Shown piece by piece: positions 30,658 through 39,677 of a stretch of 45,157 bases of DNA; position 1 is the first letter of the stretch; every line of letters starts with the position of its first letter. The translations under genes were made by a program, and so were the position numbers. This DNA comes from Methanoregulaceae archaeon (lineage in GTDB: Archaea; Halobacteriota; Methanomicrobia; Methanomicrobiales; Methanospirillaceae), in NCBI GenBank assembly GCA_015660885.1, contig JACTUB010000025.1, positions 1 through 45,157 on the forward strand, written 5' to 3'. The notes beneath the pieces were generated by a model. That model made no database searches and was not told where the DNA came from. It saw nothing but the letters and a program-made list of their open reading frames with translations.

Positions 30658-33600
30658 ATGCACAGGATACTCTATGTTGATGATGAGCCAGCCCTGTTAG
30701 AGATAGCAAAACTTTTTCTGGAACAGACAACAGATTTTTCCGTCGATGTCGATACCTCAGCACAGCACGCACTCCGGTCAATAGGCACGCAGCTATACGA
30801 TGCCATCATTTCTGATTATCAGATGCCGGAAATGGATGGTATTGCCTTTTTAAAAACCGTCCGCAACAGGTACGGCGATATCCCTTTCATTCTCTTTACC
30901 GGTCGTGGCAGGGAGGAAGTCGTGATCGAGGCAATCAACAACGGGGCGGACTTCTATCTCCAGAAAGGAGGTGATCCGTCAGCACAATTCGCCGAGCTGG
31001 CGCACAAGATCCGGCAGGCGATTGCACGGCGCCAGGCGGAATTTTCACTCATTGAATCTGAGAAACGCCTTGCAGATATCATCAATTTCCTGCCGGATGC
31101 AACGTTTGCCATCGACCGGGCCGGTAAGGTGATTGCATGGAACCGTGCCATCGAAGAGATGACGGGCGTTGCAGCAGCAGACATCCTGGGCAAAGGAGAG
31201 TACGAGTATGCAATCCCGTTCTACGGCACCAGGCGGAAGATTCTCATAGATCTGATATTCGAACCCGACGATATCATCGCGAGGGATTATGCGCATATCA
31301 TCCACGATAAGGGGATACTGATAGCTGAATCCCCACTCCCCCGCCCCCAGGGAAGGAACGTCACGCTGATGGGCAAGGCAAGCCCGCTCTATAACCGGCA
31401 GGGCGAGATTGTCGGCGCGATTGAATCCATCCGCAACATTACAGAATTAAAGAAGGCTGAAGAGAGCCTGCGTGAAAGTGAAGGACGGTTCTCAGCATTC
31501 ATGGATCACCTTCCGGTCACGGCATTCATCAAAGATGAGCAATCCACCAATCTTTTTGTCAACCGGCGTATGGAGGAAATTTTCGGTGCCAGGGAATGGA
31601 TAGGAACGTCGGTCCGTGAACAGTTCCCTTACGAAGCTGCAGAAAAGATGATCGAAGATGACCGGCAGACCCTCAGGGACGGATACCGGAAAACCATCGA
31701 AAACCTTCGATCAAAAAATGGCGACCTGAAAATTTTTGAGACCTATAAATTCCGGATCGATCGCGAAAACAAGCCACCTCTTATCGGGGGATTTGCGGTG
31801 GATATTACCGAGAGGAAGGAGTCGGAGAGAGCACTGAACGAGAGCGAGGAAAAATACCGGCTCGTTGTCGAGAACAGCCATGACGCCATCTATATTCACC
31901 GTGATAACCGGCTCCTTTTTGTCAACAGCAGGGCATCTGACCTGACCGGTTACCCGAAGGACGAACTCCTGAAAATGAACCTCTGGGACCTGATTCACCC
32001 CGATGACCGTGTCCGGCTGCAGGAATCTGCGACACGCAGGCTCGACGGGGAAGAGATCCCGTCGTTTTTTACTGCGCGTGTCCTTACAAAATCCGGAGAG
32101 GTTCGGGAAGGCGATTTTTTTGTAGACCGCGTTGTCTACCTTGGTCAGTCCGCCATCCTCGGAATCTTCCGGGATACGGGTGAGCAGAAAAGGGCAGACC
32201 GGGAAATCCGCGAGAGCGAGCAGCGGTACCGGAACGTGGTCGAGGACCAGACAGAGTTCATCTCCCGGTTTTTACCGGATGGCACCCATGTCTTTGTCAA
32301 TGAAGCCTATTGCCGGTATTTCGGCCTGAAACGCGAGGAGATCATCGGGCACCGGTTCCGGCCAAAGATCCCCGCCGAAGACCAGGAACGCGTGAGACAA
32401 TTCTTTGCAGCCTTAACTTCGGGAAACCCGGTTGACAGCATCGAGCACCGGATCATCTTGCCGGATGGCAGCGTACGGTGGCAGCGGTGGAGTGACCGAG
32501 CAATTTTTGATCCCTCCGGAAAGGTTACCGAGTACCAGTCGGTAGGGCGGGATATAACGGAAGAAAAGGCAACCGGGGCAGCATTGCAGGAGAGCGAGGA
32601 ACGGTTCCGGAAGATCTTCGAGAACAGCCCGATTGGCATGGCCCTTTCAACCCCGGATTTCCGGTTTATTTCGGTCAACCCCGCCATGGTAGCCATAACC
32701 GGATACCCCCAGGAGGAACTGCTGCAGTTGTCCTTTAAGGATATAACGCATCCGGATCATTTTGGCGGTGACATCGAGCATATACGGGAACTGGCAGAAG
32801 AAAAGATTCCGGTATACACTACGGAAAAACGATATATCAGGAAAGACGGCAGCATCATCTGGGGATTACTCAAGGTAACAACGATCCGGGATCAGCATGG
32901 TTCCCTGCGCTATTTCGCTGCCCAGATCGAGGATATCACCGAGCGGAAAAATGCTGAGGCCGCCCTCCGGGAAAGTGAAGAACGGTACCGCCAGCTGGTC
33001 GAACAATCACCGGATGCAATTATCGTTCATACCGATGGTCGGATCGTATATGCCAACCGGGCCTGCATCAGGCTAGTTGGTGCGCAGAGTTCCGGAGATC
33101 TTGTGAGCCAGCCGGTCCTGAATTTCGTCCATCCGGATTTTCAGCATATGGTAAATGAACGCGTCCGGGTAATGACCGAGGAAAAGGAACCTGTCGCGCT
33201 TTTAGAAGAGAAGTTTCTCCGGATCGACGGGACGGCGATTGACGTTGATGTGGCGGCGATACCAATCGTCTTTGAAAATAAACCCTCTGTCCAGGTTACT
33301 TTCCGGGATATCACCGGGCGGAAACGGGCGGAGGATTCACTGCAAGAAAGCGAGGAGTGTCTCGGTACCATAATTGAGCAGTCACCAATAAGCATCCAGG
33401 TGATGTCACCGGATGGCAGGACATTGAAGATCAATCATGCCTTTGAGGAGCTCTGGGGGGTGACCCTTGAGGATTTGAAGGATTACAATATGCTTGAGGA
33501 TACGCAGCTCACCCGCCTGGGAACAATGCCCTGTATTAGGCAGGGCTTTTCCGGAGAAGCGGTTACGATCCCCCCTGTGCAATACGATACCCGCAGGATC

Positions 33601-34401
33601 CTGGGATTCGGGGAGAAAAGGTGGGTACAGGGCCGTATCTACCCGATCCGGGATACGGACGGAACCATCTGTAATGTCATCATGATGCAAGAGGACATTA
33701 CTGACCGCAAGCGGGCAGAGGATGCGCTCCGGCAGGCAAATAAGAAACTCACGCTCCTCACCAGCATTACCAGGCACGATGTCAACAACCAGATCACGAT
33801 GCTCACGGGTTTCCTCCGCATTATGGAAAAGCAACAGCCTGATCCCGCTCTTAGCGAGTATTTCCAGAAAATTGCTAATACGGCAAAAAGGATCTCCGCC
33901 ATGATCCGGTTCACCAAAGAATACGAGAGGATCGGAATCCATGAACCCCTCTGGCAGGACATCCGTACAATCGTCAGGACGGCGGTACAGGAAAGCCCGC
34001 TCGGAACGGTTATCGTAAAAAACGATCTTCCTTCCGGAACAGAAGTATTCGCTGATCCGTTGATTGTCAAGGTCTTTTATAATCTGATGGACAATGCGGT
34101 GCGGTATGGCGGGAAGATCACGACTATCCGGTTTTCCGTGCAGGAGTCCGGTGATGACCACCTGATTCTATGTGAGGACGATGGCGAAGGTATCCCTGCT
34201 GAGGAAAAAGAGAGGATCTTCCACCGGGGTTTTGGGAAAAATACCGGGATGGGGTTGTTCCTTGCCCGGGAGATTCTCTCAATAACCGGCATCACCATCC
34301 GTGAAACCGGGGAACCGGGAACAGGGGCACGGTTCGAGATTTTGGTACCAAAAGGGGAATACCGGGTCGTCGATATCCAGCAAAAAATCATCCCTGAATA
34401 A
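30658..34401 (+). CDS. Receiver-(PAS)7 histidine kinase
   Basis: The 1247-residue protein starts with an intact receiver (residues 1-125; phosphoacceptor Asp in DAIISDYQMPEMDG, then ILFTGRGREE). Seven PAS modules follow, beginning near residues 130, 272, 393, 516, 643, 770 and 895; most are introduced by a short coiled linker of the type RESEERYR. The dimerisation helix has His near residue 1040 in SITRHDVNNQITMLTGFL, and the HATPase has LMDNAVRYGG, CEDDGEGIP and GFGKNTGMGLFLAREIL. No membrane helix is seen, so it senses inside the cell. Similar receiver-PAS kinases are very typical of Methanomicrobiales. The partner is unknown. No clear ribosome site precedes the ATG. Confidence 0.95.
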   Translation: MHRILYVDDEPALLEIAKLFLEQTTDFSVDVDTSAQHALRSIGTQLYDAIISDYQMPEMDGIAFLKTVRNRYGDIPFILFTGRGREEVVIEAINNGADFYLQKGGDPSAQFAELAHKIRQAIARRQAEFSLIESEKRLADIINFLPDATFAIDRAGKVIAWNRAIEEMTGVAAADILGKGEYEYAIPFYGTRRKILIDLIFEPDDIIARDYAHIIHDKGILIAESPLPRPQGRNVTLMGKASPLYNRQGEIVGAIESIRNITELKKAEESLRESEGRFSAFMDHLPVTAFIKDEQSTNLFVNRRMEEIFGAREWIGTSVREQFPYEAAEKMIEDDRQTLRDGYRKTIENLRSKNGDLKIFETYKFRIDRENKPPLIGGFAVDITERKESERALNESEEKYRLVVENSHDAIYIHRDNRLLFVNSRASDLTGYPKDELLKMNLWDLIHPDDRVRLQESATRRLDGEEIPSFFTARVLTKSGEVREGDFFVDRVVYLGQSAILGIFRDTGEQKRADREIRESEQRYRNVVEDQTEFISRFLPDGTHVFVNEAYCRYFGLKREEIIGHRFRPKIPAEDQERVRQFFAALTSGNPVDSIEHRIILPDGSVRWQRWSDRAIFDPSGKVTEYQSVGRDITEEKATGAALQESEERFRKIFENSPIGMALSTPDFRFISVNPAMVAITGYPQEELLQLSFKDITHPDHFGGDIEHIRELAEEKIPVYTTEKRYIRKDGSIIWGLLKVTTIRDQHGSLRYFAAQIEDITERKNAEAALRESEERYRQLVEQSPDAIIVHTDGRIVYANRACIRLVGAQSSGDLVSQPVLNFVHPDFQHMVNERVRVMTEEKEPVALLEEKFLRIDGTAIDVDVAAIPIVFENKPSVQVTFRDITGRKRAEDSLQESEECLGTIIEQSPISIQVMSPDGRTLKINHAFEELWGVTLEDLKDYNMLEDTQLTRLGTMPCIRQGFSGEAVTIPPVQYDTRRILGFGEKRWVQGRIYPIRDTDGTICNVIMMQEDITDRKRAEDALRQANKKLTLLTSITRHDVNNQITMLTGFLRIMEKQQPDPALSEYFQKIANTAKRISAMIRFTKEYERIGIHEPLWQDIRTIVRTAVQESPLGTVIVKNDLPSGTEVFADPLIVKVFYNLMDNAVRYGGKITTIRFSVQESGDDHLILCEDDGEGIPAEEKERIFHRGFGKNTGMGLFLAREILSITGITIRETGEPGTGARFEILVPKGEYRVVDIQQKIIPE

Positions 34402-34512
34402 AACTGTAGGCTCCGGATTTTCTTTATTGGCAGGGTGATTGATCCTGAAAGGTTACGATTCGTTATGATATTCACTGAACTAAACAGTTACCAGAAATGT
34501 TGAGGAGGATTT

Positions 34513-34674
34513 ATGGCTGCAGCACATGTATTTCCATCCTATACCCGGGAGAGTCCCCGATCAGGTCGACATTGAATCTGCTCCTGTAAGGATAGTGGAT
34601 GTCAGGTGCAAGATTGGGAGACTGCTGCGAAGATCGCGCAGGTACCTGGTGTCCCGATAGAAAAATTCCTATAA
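34513..34674 (+). pseudogene. Short decayed gene before the PfpI gene
   Basis: A perfect GAGGAGG is followed by an ATG and 20 codons (MAAAHVFPSYTRESPRSGRH), then a stop. Coding-like sequence continues in the next frame (VPDQVDIESAPVRIVDVR) and then in the third (VQDWETAAKIAQVPGVPIEK), ending at 34674. Two frameshifts would join these into one protein of about 53 residues. The strong ribosome site supports a once-active gene. The family is unknown to me. Confidence 0.4.
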
Positions 34675-34695
34675 TCGTGTAACCAGCTACACCCT

Positions 34696-35274
34696 ATGGA
34701 ATTCCCGAAAAATACATCAAAGTTCAAAGCAGTTGTCCTCACGGCGGATACATTTGAGGACATGGAAGTTTTCTTTCCCGTTTTTCGCCTGCTTGAGCAG
34801 GGATGGCAGGTAGATATAGCTGCACCTGACAGGAAGGAAATACATGGAGAACACGGTTATGGGTTAAAGCCTGACAAAATTATTGAAGAAATCAACCCCG
34901 ATGAATACCATCTTCTTATCATCCCCGGGGGCTCTCCCGGAGGTGCGCCGGCAACCGTACGCAAAATACAGAAAGCACAGGAAATCACCCGATCATTTTT
35001 TACAAAAAACAAGCCCGTAGCTGCGATCTGCCATGGGCTCTGGACACTTGTCTCCGCCGGCATGGTGAAGGGCAGGCACCTTACTTCTTTCTGGCATGAC
35101 GGCGTGCCGGAAGAAATAAAAAAGGCAGGCGGCATCTGGGAAGACAGGGAAGTGGTCGTTGATGGCAATCTCGTTACTTCCCGCTACCCAATGGATTTGC
35201 CGGCGTTTATGAGAGAAGTGATGAAAATGATCAAACAAATCGAAAAGAATCAACTGACAAAACAGGGTGTATAA
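34696..35274 (+). CDS. DJ-1/PfpI family protein
   Basis: The 192-residue protein belongs to the DJ-1/PfpI superfamily (intracellular protease, glyoxalase or deglycase). Marks are VVLTADTFEDMEVFFPVFRL near the start, HLLIIPGGSPGGAPATVRK, and the nucleophile elbow with Cys in AAICHGLWTLVSAG, followed by LTSFWHDG. Members act on damaged proteins or reactive aldehydes in stress. ATG 34696 is used. The next gene starts two bases after its stop, so the two are in one operon. Confidence 0.92.
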   Translation: MEFPKNTSKFKAVVLTADTFEDMEVFFPVFRLLEQGWQVDIAAPDRKEIHGEHGYGLKPDKIIEEINPDEYHLLIIPGGSPGGAPATVRKIQKAQEITRSFFTKNKPVAAICHGLWTLVSAGMVKGRHLTSFWHDGVPEEIKKAGGIWEDREVVVDGNLVTSRYPMDLPAFMREVMKMIKQIEKNQLTKQGV

Positions 35275-35276
35275 AA

Positions 35277-35855
35277 ATGTCCACATCAGCTTTATTCATT
35301 AAAACCATCTGCGTCTCTCTTATACTGGTTTCATTGGTAATGATTTTGGGTTGTACCACAACTCCCTCCGGATCGAACGGGAAAATTCCGGGAACCTCTT
35401 CACCTTCGACAACAGTATTTCCTCTATCTCCGGTACCTGCTCCAATTTCAAATTCCGGGCAATCTTCTGCAAACATCCAGTTGAGAGGTAATGTCTATGG
35501 ATTATCTTCCAATCCGCATGCAGGAATTGACACAATTACTTTTTCCATCGGTCTTACACAGCAGGCACCAGCAGTTGACCTGACCAGGCTGGAAATTGTC
35601 TTTTCCACCCTAGGGACCGACCCGGTCATCCTCACCCGGGGCACGACAGATTCAACCAGCACGTTTACCACTACCGAGGGTAACTACGCCGTCACTTCAA
35701 TGAGTCCCGGCAATGAGGTTGAGATCAATTTCAGAGTAAAGGAGGTTCCGGCAGGAACCACCGTGAATATTGAGGTGAGACCGGTTGTTGGTCCTGCACT
35801 ACCCATCTCGAGGACTGTGCCCGCAATGATTTTATCAATGAATGTTCTCGATTAA
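35277..35855 (+). CDS. Lipoprotein with archaellin-like domain
   Basis: The 192-residue product has a hydrophobic export segment (ICVSLILVSLVMILGC) with a lipobox Cys at about residue 26. A Ser/Thr/Pro linker follows, then a beta-sandwich region (about 70-192) whose pattern (AGIDTITFSIGLTQQAPAVD, later YAVTSMSPGNEVEINFRV) recalls the outer domain of archaellins and related surface proteins. The N-terminal archaellin helix is absent, so this is not a filament subunit in the usual sense. Cell-surface anchoring by lipid is predicted. It is only two bases after the DJ-1 gene, an odd pairing of a cytoplasmic stress enzyme and a surface protein. Confidence 0.75.
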   Translation: MSTSALFIKTICVSLILVSLVMILGCTTTPSGSNGKIPGTSSPSTTVFPLSPVPAPISNSGQSSANIQLRGNVYGLSSNPHAGIDTITFSIGLTQQAPAVDLTRLEIVFSTLGTDPVILTRGTTDSTSTFTTTEGNYAVTSMSPGNEVEINFRVKEVPAGTTVNIEVRPVVGPALPISRTVPAMILSMNVLD

Positions 35856-36032
35856 ATCTCTCTTTTCGTGATTCGGGAACATTGTTCGTTATCGACTCAG
35901 CACCCGAATAAAAGAGGTTCCGGTACAGGAGCGACCTTTTGACCAATCGTTCACTTCGTCCTCATTCCCCACCGCGATCAGCATGATATGGACCCGGATG
36001 TCTATTTATAGGAATCACCGGAATGAATGAGT

Positions 36033-36203
36033 ATGAACAGTCTGAACCTGAACACTCAGATGGTTGAAGGAATTATTCTTGGCCTGATCGTTGTGATCAT
36101 CCTGATCCTGTGTCCCCTGCCTCCGGCTTTCGCCATTGTTGTAGGCATACTGTTCGGAATTATGGCATTTCTCATCCTGGACGAAAGTAAAAAGGGGGGA
36201 TGA
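36033..36203 (+). CDS. Small membrane protein, 56 aa, probably leaderless
   Basis: The 56-residue protein has a short polar start (MNSLNLNTQM), two adjacent hydrophobic segments (GIILGLIVVIILIL and FAIVVGILFGIMAFLIL) and a charged tail (DESKKGG), so a two-helix hairpin is likely. A TATA box CTATTTATAG is centred about 27 bases before the ATG, placing the transcript start at the start codon. I infer a leaderless mRNA. No ribosome site is present. Function unknown. Confidence 0.6.
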   Translation: MNSLNLNTQMVEGIILGLIVVIILILCPLPPAFAIVVGILFGIMAFLILDESKKGG

Positions 36204-36249
36204 ATTCCTGCCCGCATACAAAGGGAAGCCATGATCGAAAATCACTTCT

Positions 36250-36850
36250 TTATCGCAATCCCTTTTTCACGTTGTTACACTGTTTTCGCCCACTTAAGAC
36301 ACAGAACCCGCGGGTTCTTTCAATAACGGAAACCTGCGCATTTCCGGTATCATTAAAAAACCTGTCCACGTCTTCAATAGTCCGGAATTTCGCGAACCGT
36401 AAGAACCTCCCTTTTGTTGACTCGCGGTGATATATCCGCCGAATTTCCCCGCCCTTTTCATAAACCCCACGACAAGTATCCCCCCTGTCTGAGCACACGA
36501 TACGCCTCATGGAAAACCGCTAGGACATCCTCAAGAAAGCAGATGACCGTCATCATCAGGACGCAATCGAAGGAATCTGCACGATATGGCAGATGCTCGC
36601 CTTCGCCAAGCACAACTTTTCTACCCCGCTTCGCCATCTGTGCAAGCTCGCTGGAGGGGTCGATGCCGCAGCAGATGCCGAGCGGGACCGCGACCCGTCC
36701 CGACGCCACTCCCACTTCAAGACCGAGCCCGTGATCGGGGACAGCCCCGCGGAGTAGTCTCTGCTGTGCCTGATAAACATCGTCGTGTTCATCGAACCAC
36801 CGGTCATAATCATTCGCATACGCATCAAAGATACGGCGGGATGGGATCAT
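36250..36850 (-). pseudogene. SAM-dependent methyltransferase, frameshifted
   Basis: The first part (36458-36850) is a class I methyltransferase: FDAYANDYDRWFDEHDD, then GLEVGVASGRVAVPLG (SAM motif), GEHLPYRADSFDCVLMMTVI and FHEAYRVLRQGG. The frame then breaks inside G-rich runs. A short VVGFMKRAG piece follows in a second frame, and the expected C-terminal half (GEIRRIYHRESTKGRFLRFA, then ERTRGFCVLSGRKQ) in a third, up to about 36250. Two small indels in G tracts explain this, so either the gene is dead or the sequence has homopolymer errors. It overlaps the upstream gene by ATGA. Confidence 0.75.
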
Positions 36851-37179
36851 GTGCTGTTCCCGGGGATGGGACTCGACCGGATCTGTATCTTTTCCCGGAT
36901 TGATTCCTCCTGCCCTTGCAGTGTTGAGATCCCCGAGTCGCCCTGGTCGTAATAGTAGAGCAGGAGATGAAAATAGTCCGCTATCAGGTCCTGGAACTCT
37001 TTTTTGTACCGCACTTCAACATTGCTGTCCCCGACGAAACTCCTGATGGAGATGAACTGCTCTTTTTCAAACGAGAAGTAGGGTTTTCTGAGCTGCTCAA
37101 GAAACCGGACGGTGCCGAAGTTTTCCAGGAATTTCAGGAAGCCTTCGGTCAGCGGTTCGTCGAGCACGTACTCTTTCAT
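36847..37179 (-). CDS. Hypothetical protein, 110 aa
   Basis: The product begins MKEYVLDEPLTEGFLKFLEN and continues with FGTVRFLEQLRKPYFSFEKE, a segment FISIRSFVGDSNVEVRYKKE and a helix with DYFHLLLYYYDQGD. It looks like a compact alpha/beta domain without cysteines. The longer frame from 37275 would overlap the preceding gene, so I use the ATG at 37179. It sits between a cysteine desulfurase-like gene and a methyltransferase gene whose ATG overlaps its TGA. The tight operon suggests a shared pathway. The family is not recognised. Confidence 0.72.
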   Translation of the reverse strand: MKEYVLDEPLTEGFLKFLENFGTVRFLEQLRKPYFSFEKEQFISIRSFVGDSNVEVRYKKEFQDLIADYFHLLLYYYDQGDSGISTLQGQEESIREKIQIRSSPIPGNST

Positions 37180-37201
37180 GAGTGAACCGTCAACACAGAT
37201 T

Positions 37202-38386
37202 TTAGTCTGAACTGACTTGAGTATCCGCACTCTCTGCCACCTCACAGATCGCTTTTGCAGCTGCGCTGCATTCATCGCGGGTATTGAAATACGAAAAACT
37301 TGCCCTGATACACCCTTTCCCGCCGTCTATACATTCATGGACGAGTGGGGCGCAGTGGAGCCCGGTCCTCGTAGTCACGTTGTAAGCCCGGGCAAGGATG
37401 AATCCCGCTTCATGATTTTCAATGCCGTCGATGTTGAACGATACGACCGGGAGGTCAGGGTTTTCGTTATAGATGGTGATCCCCCGTATGTTCTTCAGTT
37501 CGCGGATAAAATAACGGGTGAGATCCCTGTTCTTCTTCTCAATTGCTTCCTGACCGGTCGATGCGATGAACTGAATCCCGGCGTAGAGCGATGCAATGCC
37601 GGGATAGTTGTGTGTACCTGCCTCGAAACGCATCGGCATCTCGAAGGGATGAGCGAGTGTTCGTGAATCCGTACCCGTGCCGCCCTGCCGGGTGATCGCG
37701 ATCGCATCAGGTTCAGCGATGAAAAATCCACCAATGCCTGGTATGCCGAAGAGTGCCTTGTGCCCGGTAAATACGAAAGCACCGACCGGGATGTCCGAAA
37801 GATCGATAGGTATGTGACCGGCGGTCTGGGCCCCGTCAACGATGAAGAAAATGTCATTGGCATGGAGGTATTCTGCAATCGGTTTGATATCCTGCACCGA
37901 CCCGAGTACGTTGCTCCCGTGCGTCATGACAACGAGGCGCGTATCTCTGCAGATGGCCTTTTTTATCGCAGTAAGGTTCACGCGTGTACCGGCGAATGGT
38001 ACAACCGAAAGCCTGATCGCCCCGTCCTGCTCCAGCGCAGTGAGCGGGCGGAGCACCGAGTTGTGTTCGAGTTCTGTGGTAATCGTATGGAACGGCGTAC
38101 CAGTCTTTTTTACAAATCCGTGAATCAGCAGGTTCAGTGAGTCGGTGGCATTCTGGGTGAAGACGTAGTGTTCGGGAGGATCCGCATGGAAAAATGCACC
38201 GAGGGCCTCACGTGCGGCAGTAGGGTAATCCATGGATCCATTCCCCGTTGTCCGTCCCGGTTCATGCAGAGGCTGTCGCAGGCACTGTGCAACTTCCTCA
38301 AGTACCTCAGACGGTTTCGGCCACGTTGTTGCAGCATTGTTGAGGTAGATGAGCGGGCCTTGCGCATCCTGCGGTTCGGGATTCAT
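37202..38386 (-). CDS. Class V aminotransferase / cysteine desulfurase family
   Basis: The 394-residue PLP enzyme resembles SufS/CsdB-like cysteine desulfurases. It has IYLNNAATTWPKPSEV at the start, TQNATDSLNLLIHG, TTELEHNSVLRPL, IFFIVDGAQTAGHIPIDL, the PLP lysine in FVFTGHKALFGIPG, and a catalytic-type Cys in TTRTGLHCAPLVHE. It belongs to the short cysteine-desulfurase-like group that often sits beside redox genes, and the substrate could be cysteine or selenocysteine. Its upstream neighbour encodes a CcdA membrane redox protein, 69 bases before, and two more genes follow closely. This suggests a sulfur-mobilising operon. Confidence 0.92.
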   Translation of the reverse strand: MNPEPQDAQGPLIYLNNAATTWPKPSEVLEEVAQCLRQPLHEPGRTTGNGSMDYPTAAREALGAFFHADPPEHYVFTQNATDSLNLLIHGFVKKTGTPFHTITTELEHNSVLRPLTALEQDGAIRLSVVPFAGTRVNLTAIKKAICRDTRLVVMTHGSNVLGSVQDIKPIAEYLHANDIFFIVDGAQTAGHIPIDLSDIPVGAFVFTGHKALFGIPGIGGFFIAEPDAIAITRQGGTGTDSRTLAHPFEMPMRFEAGTHNYPGIASLYAGIQFIASTGQEAIEKKNRDLTRYFIRELKNIRGITIYNENPDLPVVSFNIDGIENHEAGFILARAYNVTTRTGLHCAPLVHECIDGGKGCIRASFSYFNTRDECSAAAKAICEVAESADTQVSSD

Positions 38387-38455
38387 TATGATGACCTGTG
38401 ATGTGCCGGTTCTTTGTTTTTGTGATGACGTACCTGCACCGAACCCGGAAAGTTG

Positions 38456-39121
38456 TTACTGGAACGCGAGATACAGGAAATAAATCCCGATAAGCACAAT
38501 CGCGGCACCAATGACTTTATCGGATACCTCTCCGCTGACCCGTGCCATATCCTTGATTTTTTTACCAAGCGCTCCTCCTACCGAGCTGATGACAATGAGT
38601 GGGATGGAGAGCCCGACAGCATAAATCAGCATCGTGAAAAATCCCTGGAACGCAGTCTGGTAGAGGGCGATATATGTCAGGACAATAAGGAGCATCGGAG
38701 CCCCTCTCCCAACAGTAATTGCACCAAACGAGAGCCCGAGCAGGAATGCACCAGTTACGGTGTAAGACATTGGCGCTTTGAAGAAATTGAAAATACTTCG
38801 TATAGGCGGTTTGTAGACCAGGAGAAGTTGCAACCCCATCAGGATCAGAAGGACCCCTCCGATAGCCCACGCGATAGTGCTGTTAAGGAACAGCAGGTAT
38901 TTTCCGATAAATCCTGCAATCACGCCGAGCGGCAGGAGCACGAGTACCGTACCGATGCAGAACGATATGGTCAGTTTAAGAATATTGGTGAGGGAAAGTT
39001 GCGTATTCCCACTCGTCAGGTATCCTATCAGTCCGAGGCACAGGACGCTGTTGCAGGGACAAATACCGGCAATCAGCCCGAAGATGAAGATGCCGAGGAT
39101 TGAAGGATCGAAGGTTGCCAT
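38456..39121 (-). CDS. CcdA/DsbD-type membrane thiol-redox protein
   Basis: The 221-residue protein has six hydrophobic segments and the family's first motif GICPCNSVLCLGLIGYL with the C-P-C cysteines. CcdA proteins shuttle reducing equivalents across the membrane to thiol proteins. The second cysteine expected in a later helix of DsbD-like proteins is not obvious here; the fourth helix region reads GLSFGAITVGRGAPML with no Cys. This departs from the standard pair. ATG 39121 is used. The gene leads the operon with the cysteine desulfurase-like enzyme, so it may supply reductant for sulfur transfer. Confidence 0.88.
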   Translation of the reverse strand: MATFDPSILGIFIFGLIAGICPCNSVLCLGLIGYLTSGNTQLSLTNILKLTISFCIGTVLVLLPLGVIAGFIGKYLLFLNSTIAWAIGGVLLILMGLQLLLVYKPPIRSIFNFFKAPMSYTVTGAFLLGLSFGAITVGRGAPMLLIVLTYIALYQTAFQGFFTMLIYAVGLSIPLIVISSVGGALGKKIKDMARVSGEVSDKVIGAAIVLIGIYFLYLAFQ

Positions 39122-39422
39122 TTCATTACCATGTTACAGAACTGATAAAATAGATTTGTTCATGCAATCTTTTCTGGGTGGTGATGGCATGCGCTCAGTA
39201 CACAGCGACAACCACGATGCGAAGCAGGGTGTGAGGAGCGGGCCGGAGCAGCAAGACGGTATGGAGTGGAGCGACGTATACGGGTGCGTACTGCATCTCA
39301 ACAATGCAAAAAGAAAAAACAGGGAGAGCCTGTGAGCGGAGCGGAATGCAGGAGAGCAAAGCGGGCCGGAGTGCAGCGAAGACGAACAGTCTCGGGCCCC
39401 ATCGCCGTTACAGTGCTCCGAG
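39122..39422. repeat. GC-rich degenerate repeat region
   Basis: No gene is seen. The 12-mer AGCGGGCCGGAG occurs exactly at 39237-39248 and 39360-39371, and variants such as GGAGTGGAGCGA and GAGCGGAGCGG lie between them. The local GC and purine bias differ from the neighbouring sequence. Possible decayed repeat element. Confidence 0.45.
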
Positions 39423-39677
39423 TCATCGATCCACATCTTTCCTCAGATGCGATTCGATCTGGTCCTGGCGTTTTATTGTCTCAACGAGCGCCGAGAAGAC
39501 CGCAGCTTCGAGTGGATCATCACAGGCGATGAACGCTTCACTCGAATGCTTTTTTGCCAGTTCCACCAGTTTTTCCCCGTACTGCTGGTCCTCTTTTTTC
39601 AGTGCCCGGGACGACCGGGCCCAGCGGTCAGCAATCCGGTTCACTCCCTGACGGATACTTTCAAAACTCCTTCCCAT
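39423..39677 (-). CDS. Hypothetical helical protein, 84 aa
   Basis: The protein is helical and charged (RIADRWARSSRALKKEDQQY, GEKLVELAKKHSSEAFI) with no cysteines. Its ATG shares one base with the TAA of the gene before it (TAATG), so it is translated with it. It may be a small partner of that gene's product. No family recognised. Confidence 0.65.
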   Translation of the reverse strand: MGRSFESIRQGVNRIADRWARSSRALKKEDQQYGEKLVELAKKHSSEAFIACDDPLEAAVFSALVETIKRQDQIESHLRKDVDR

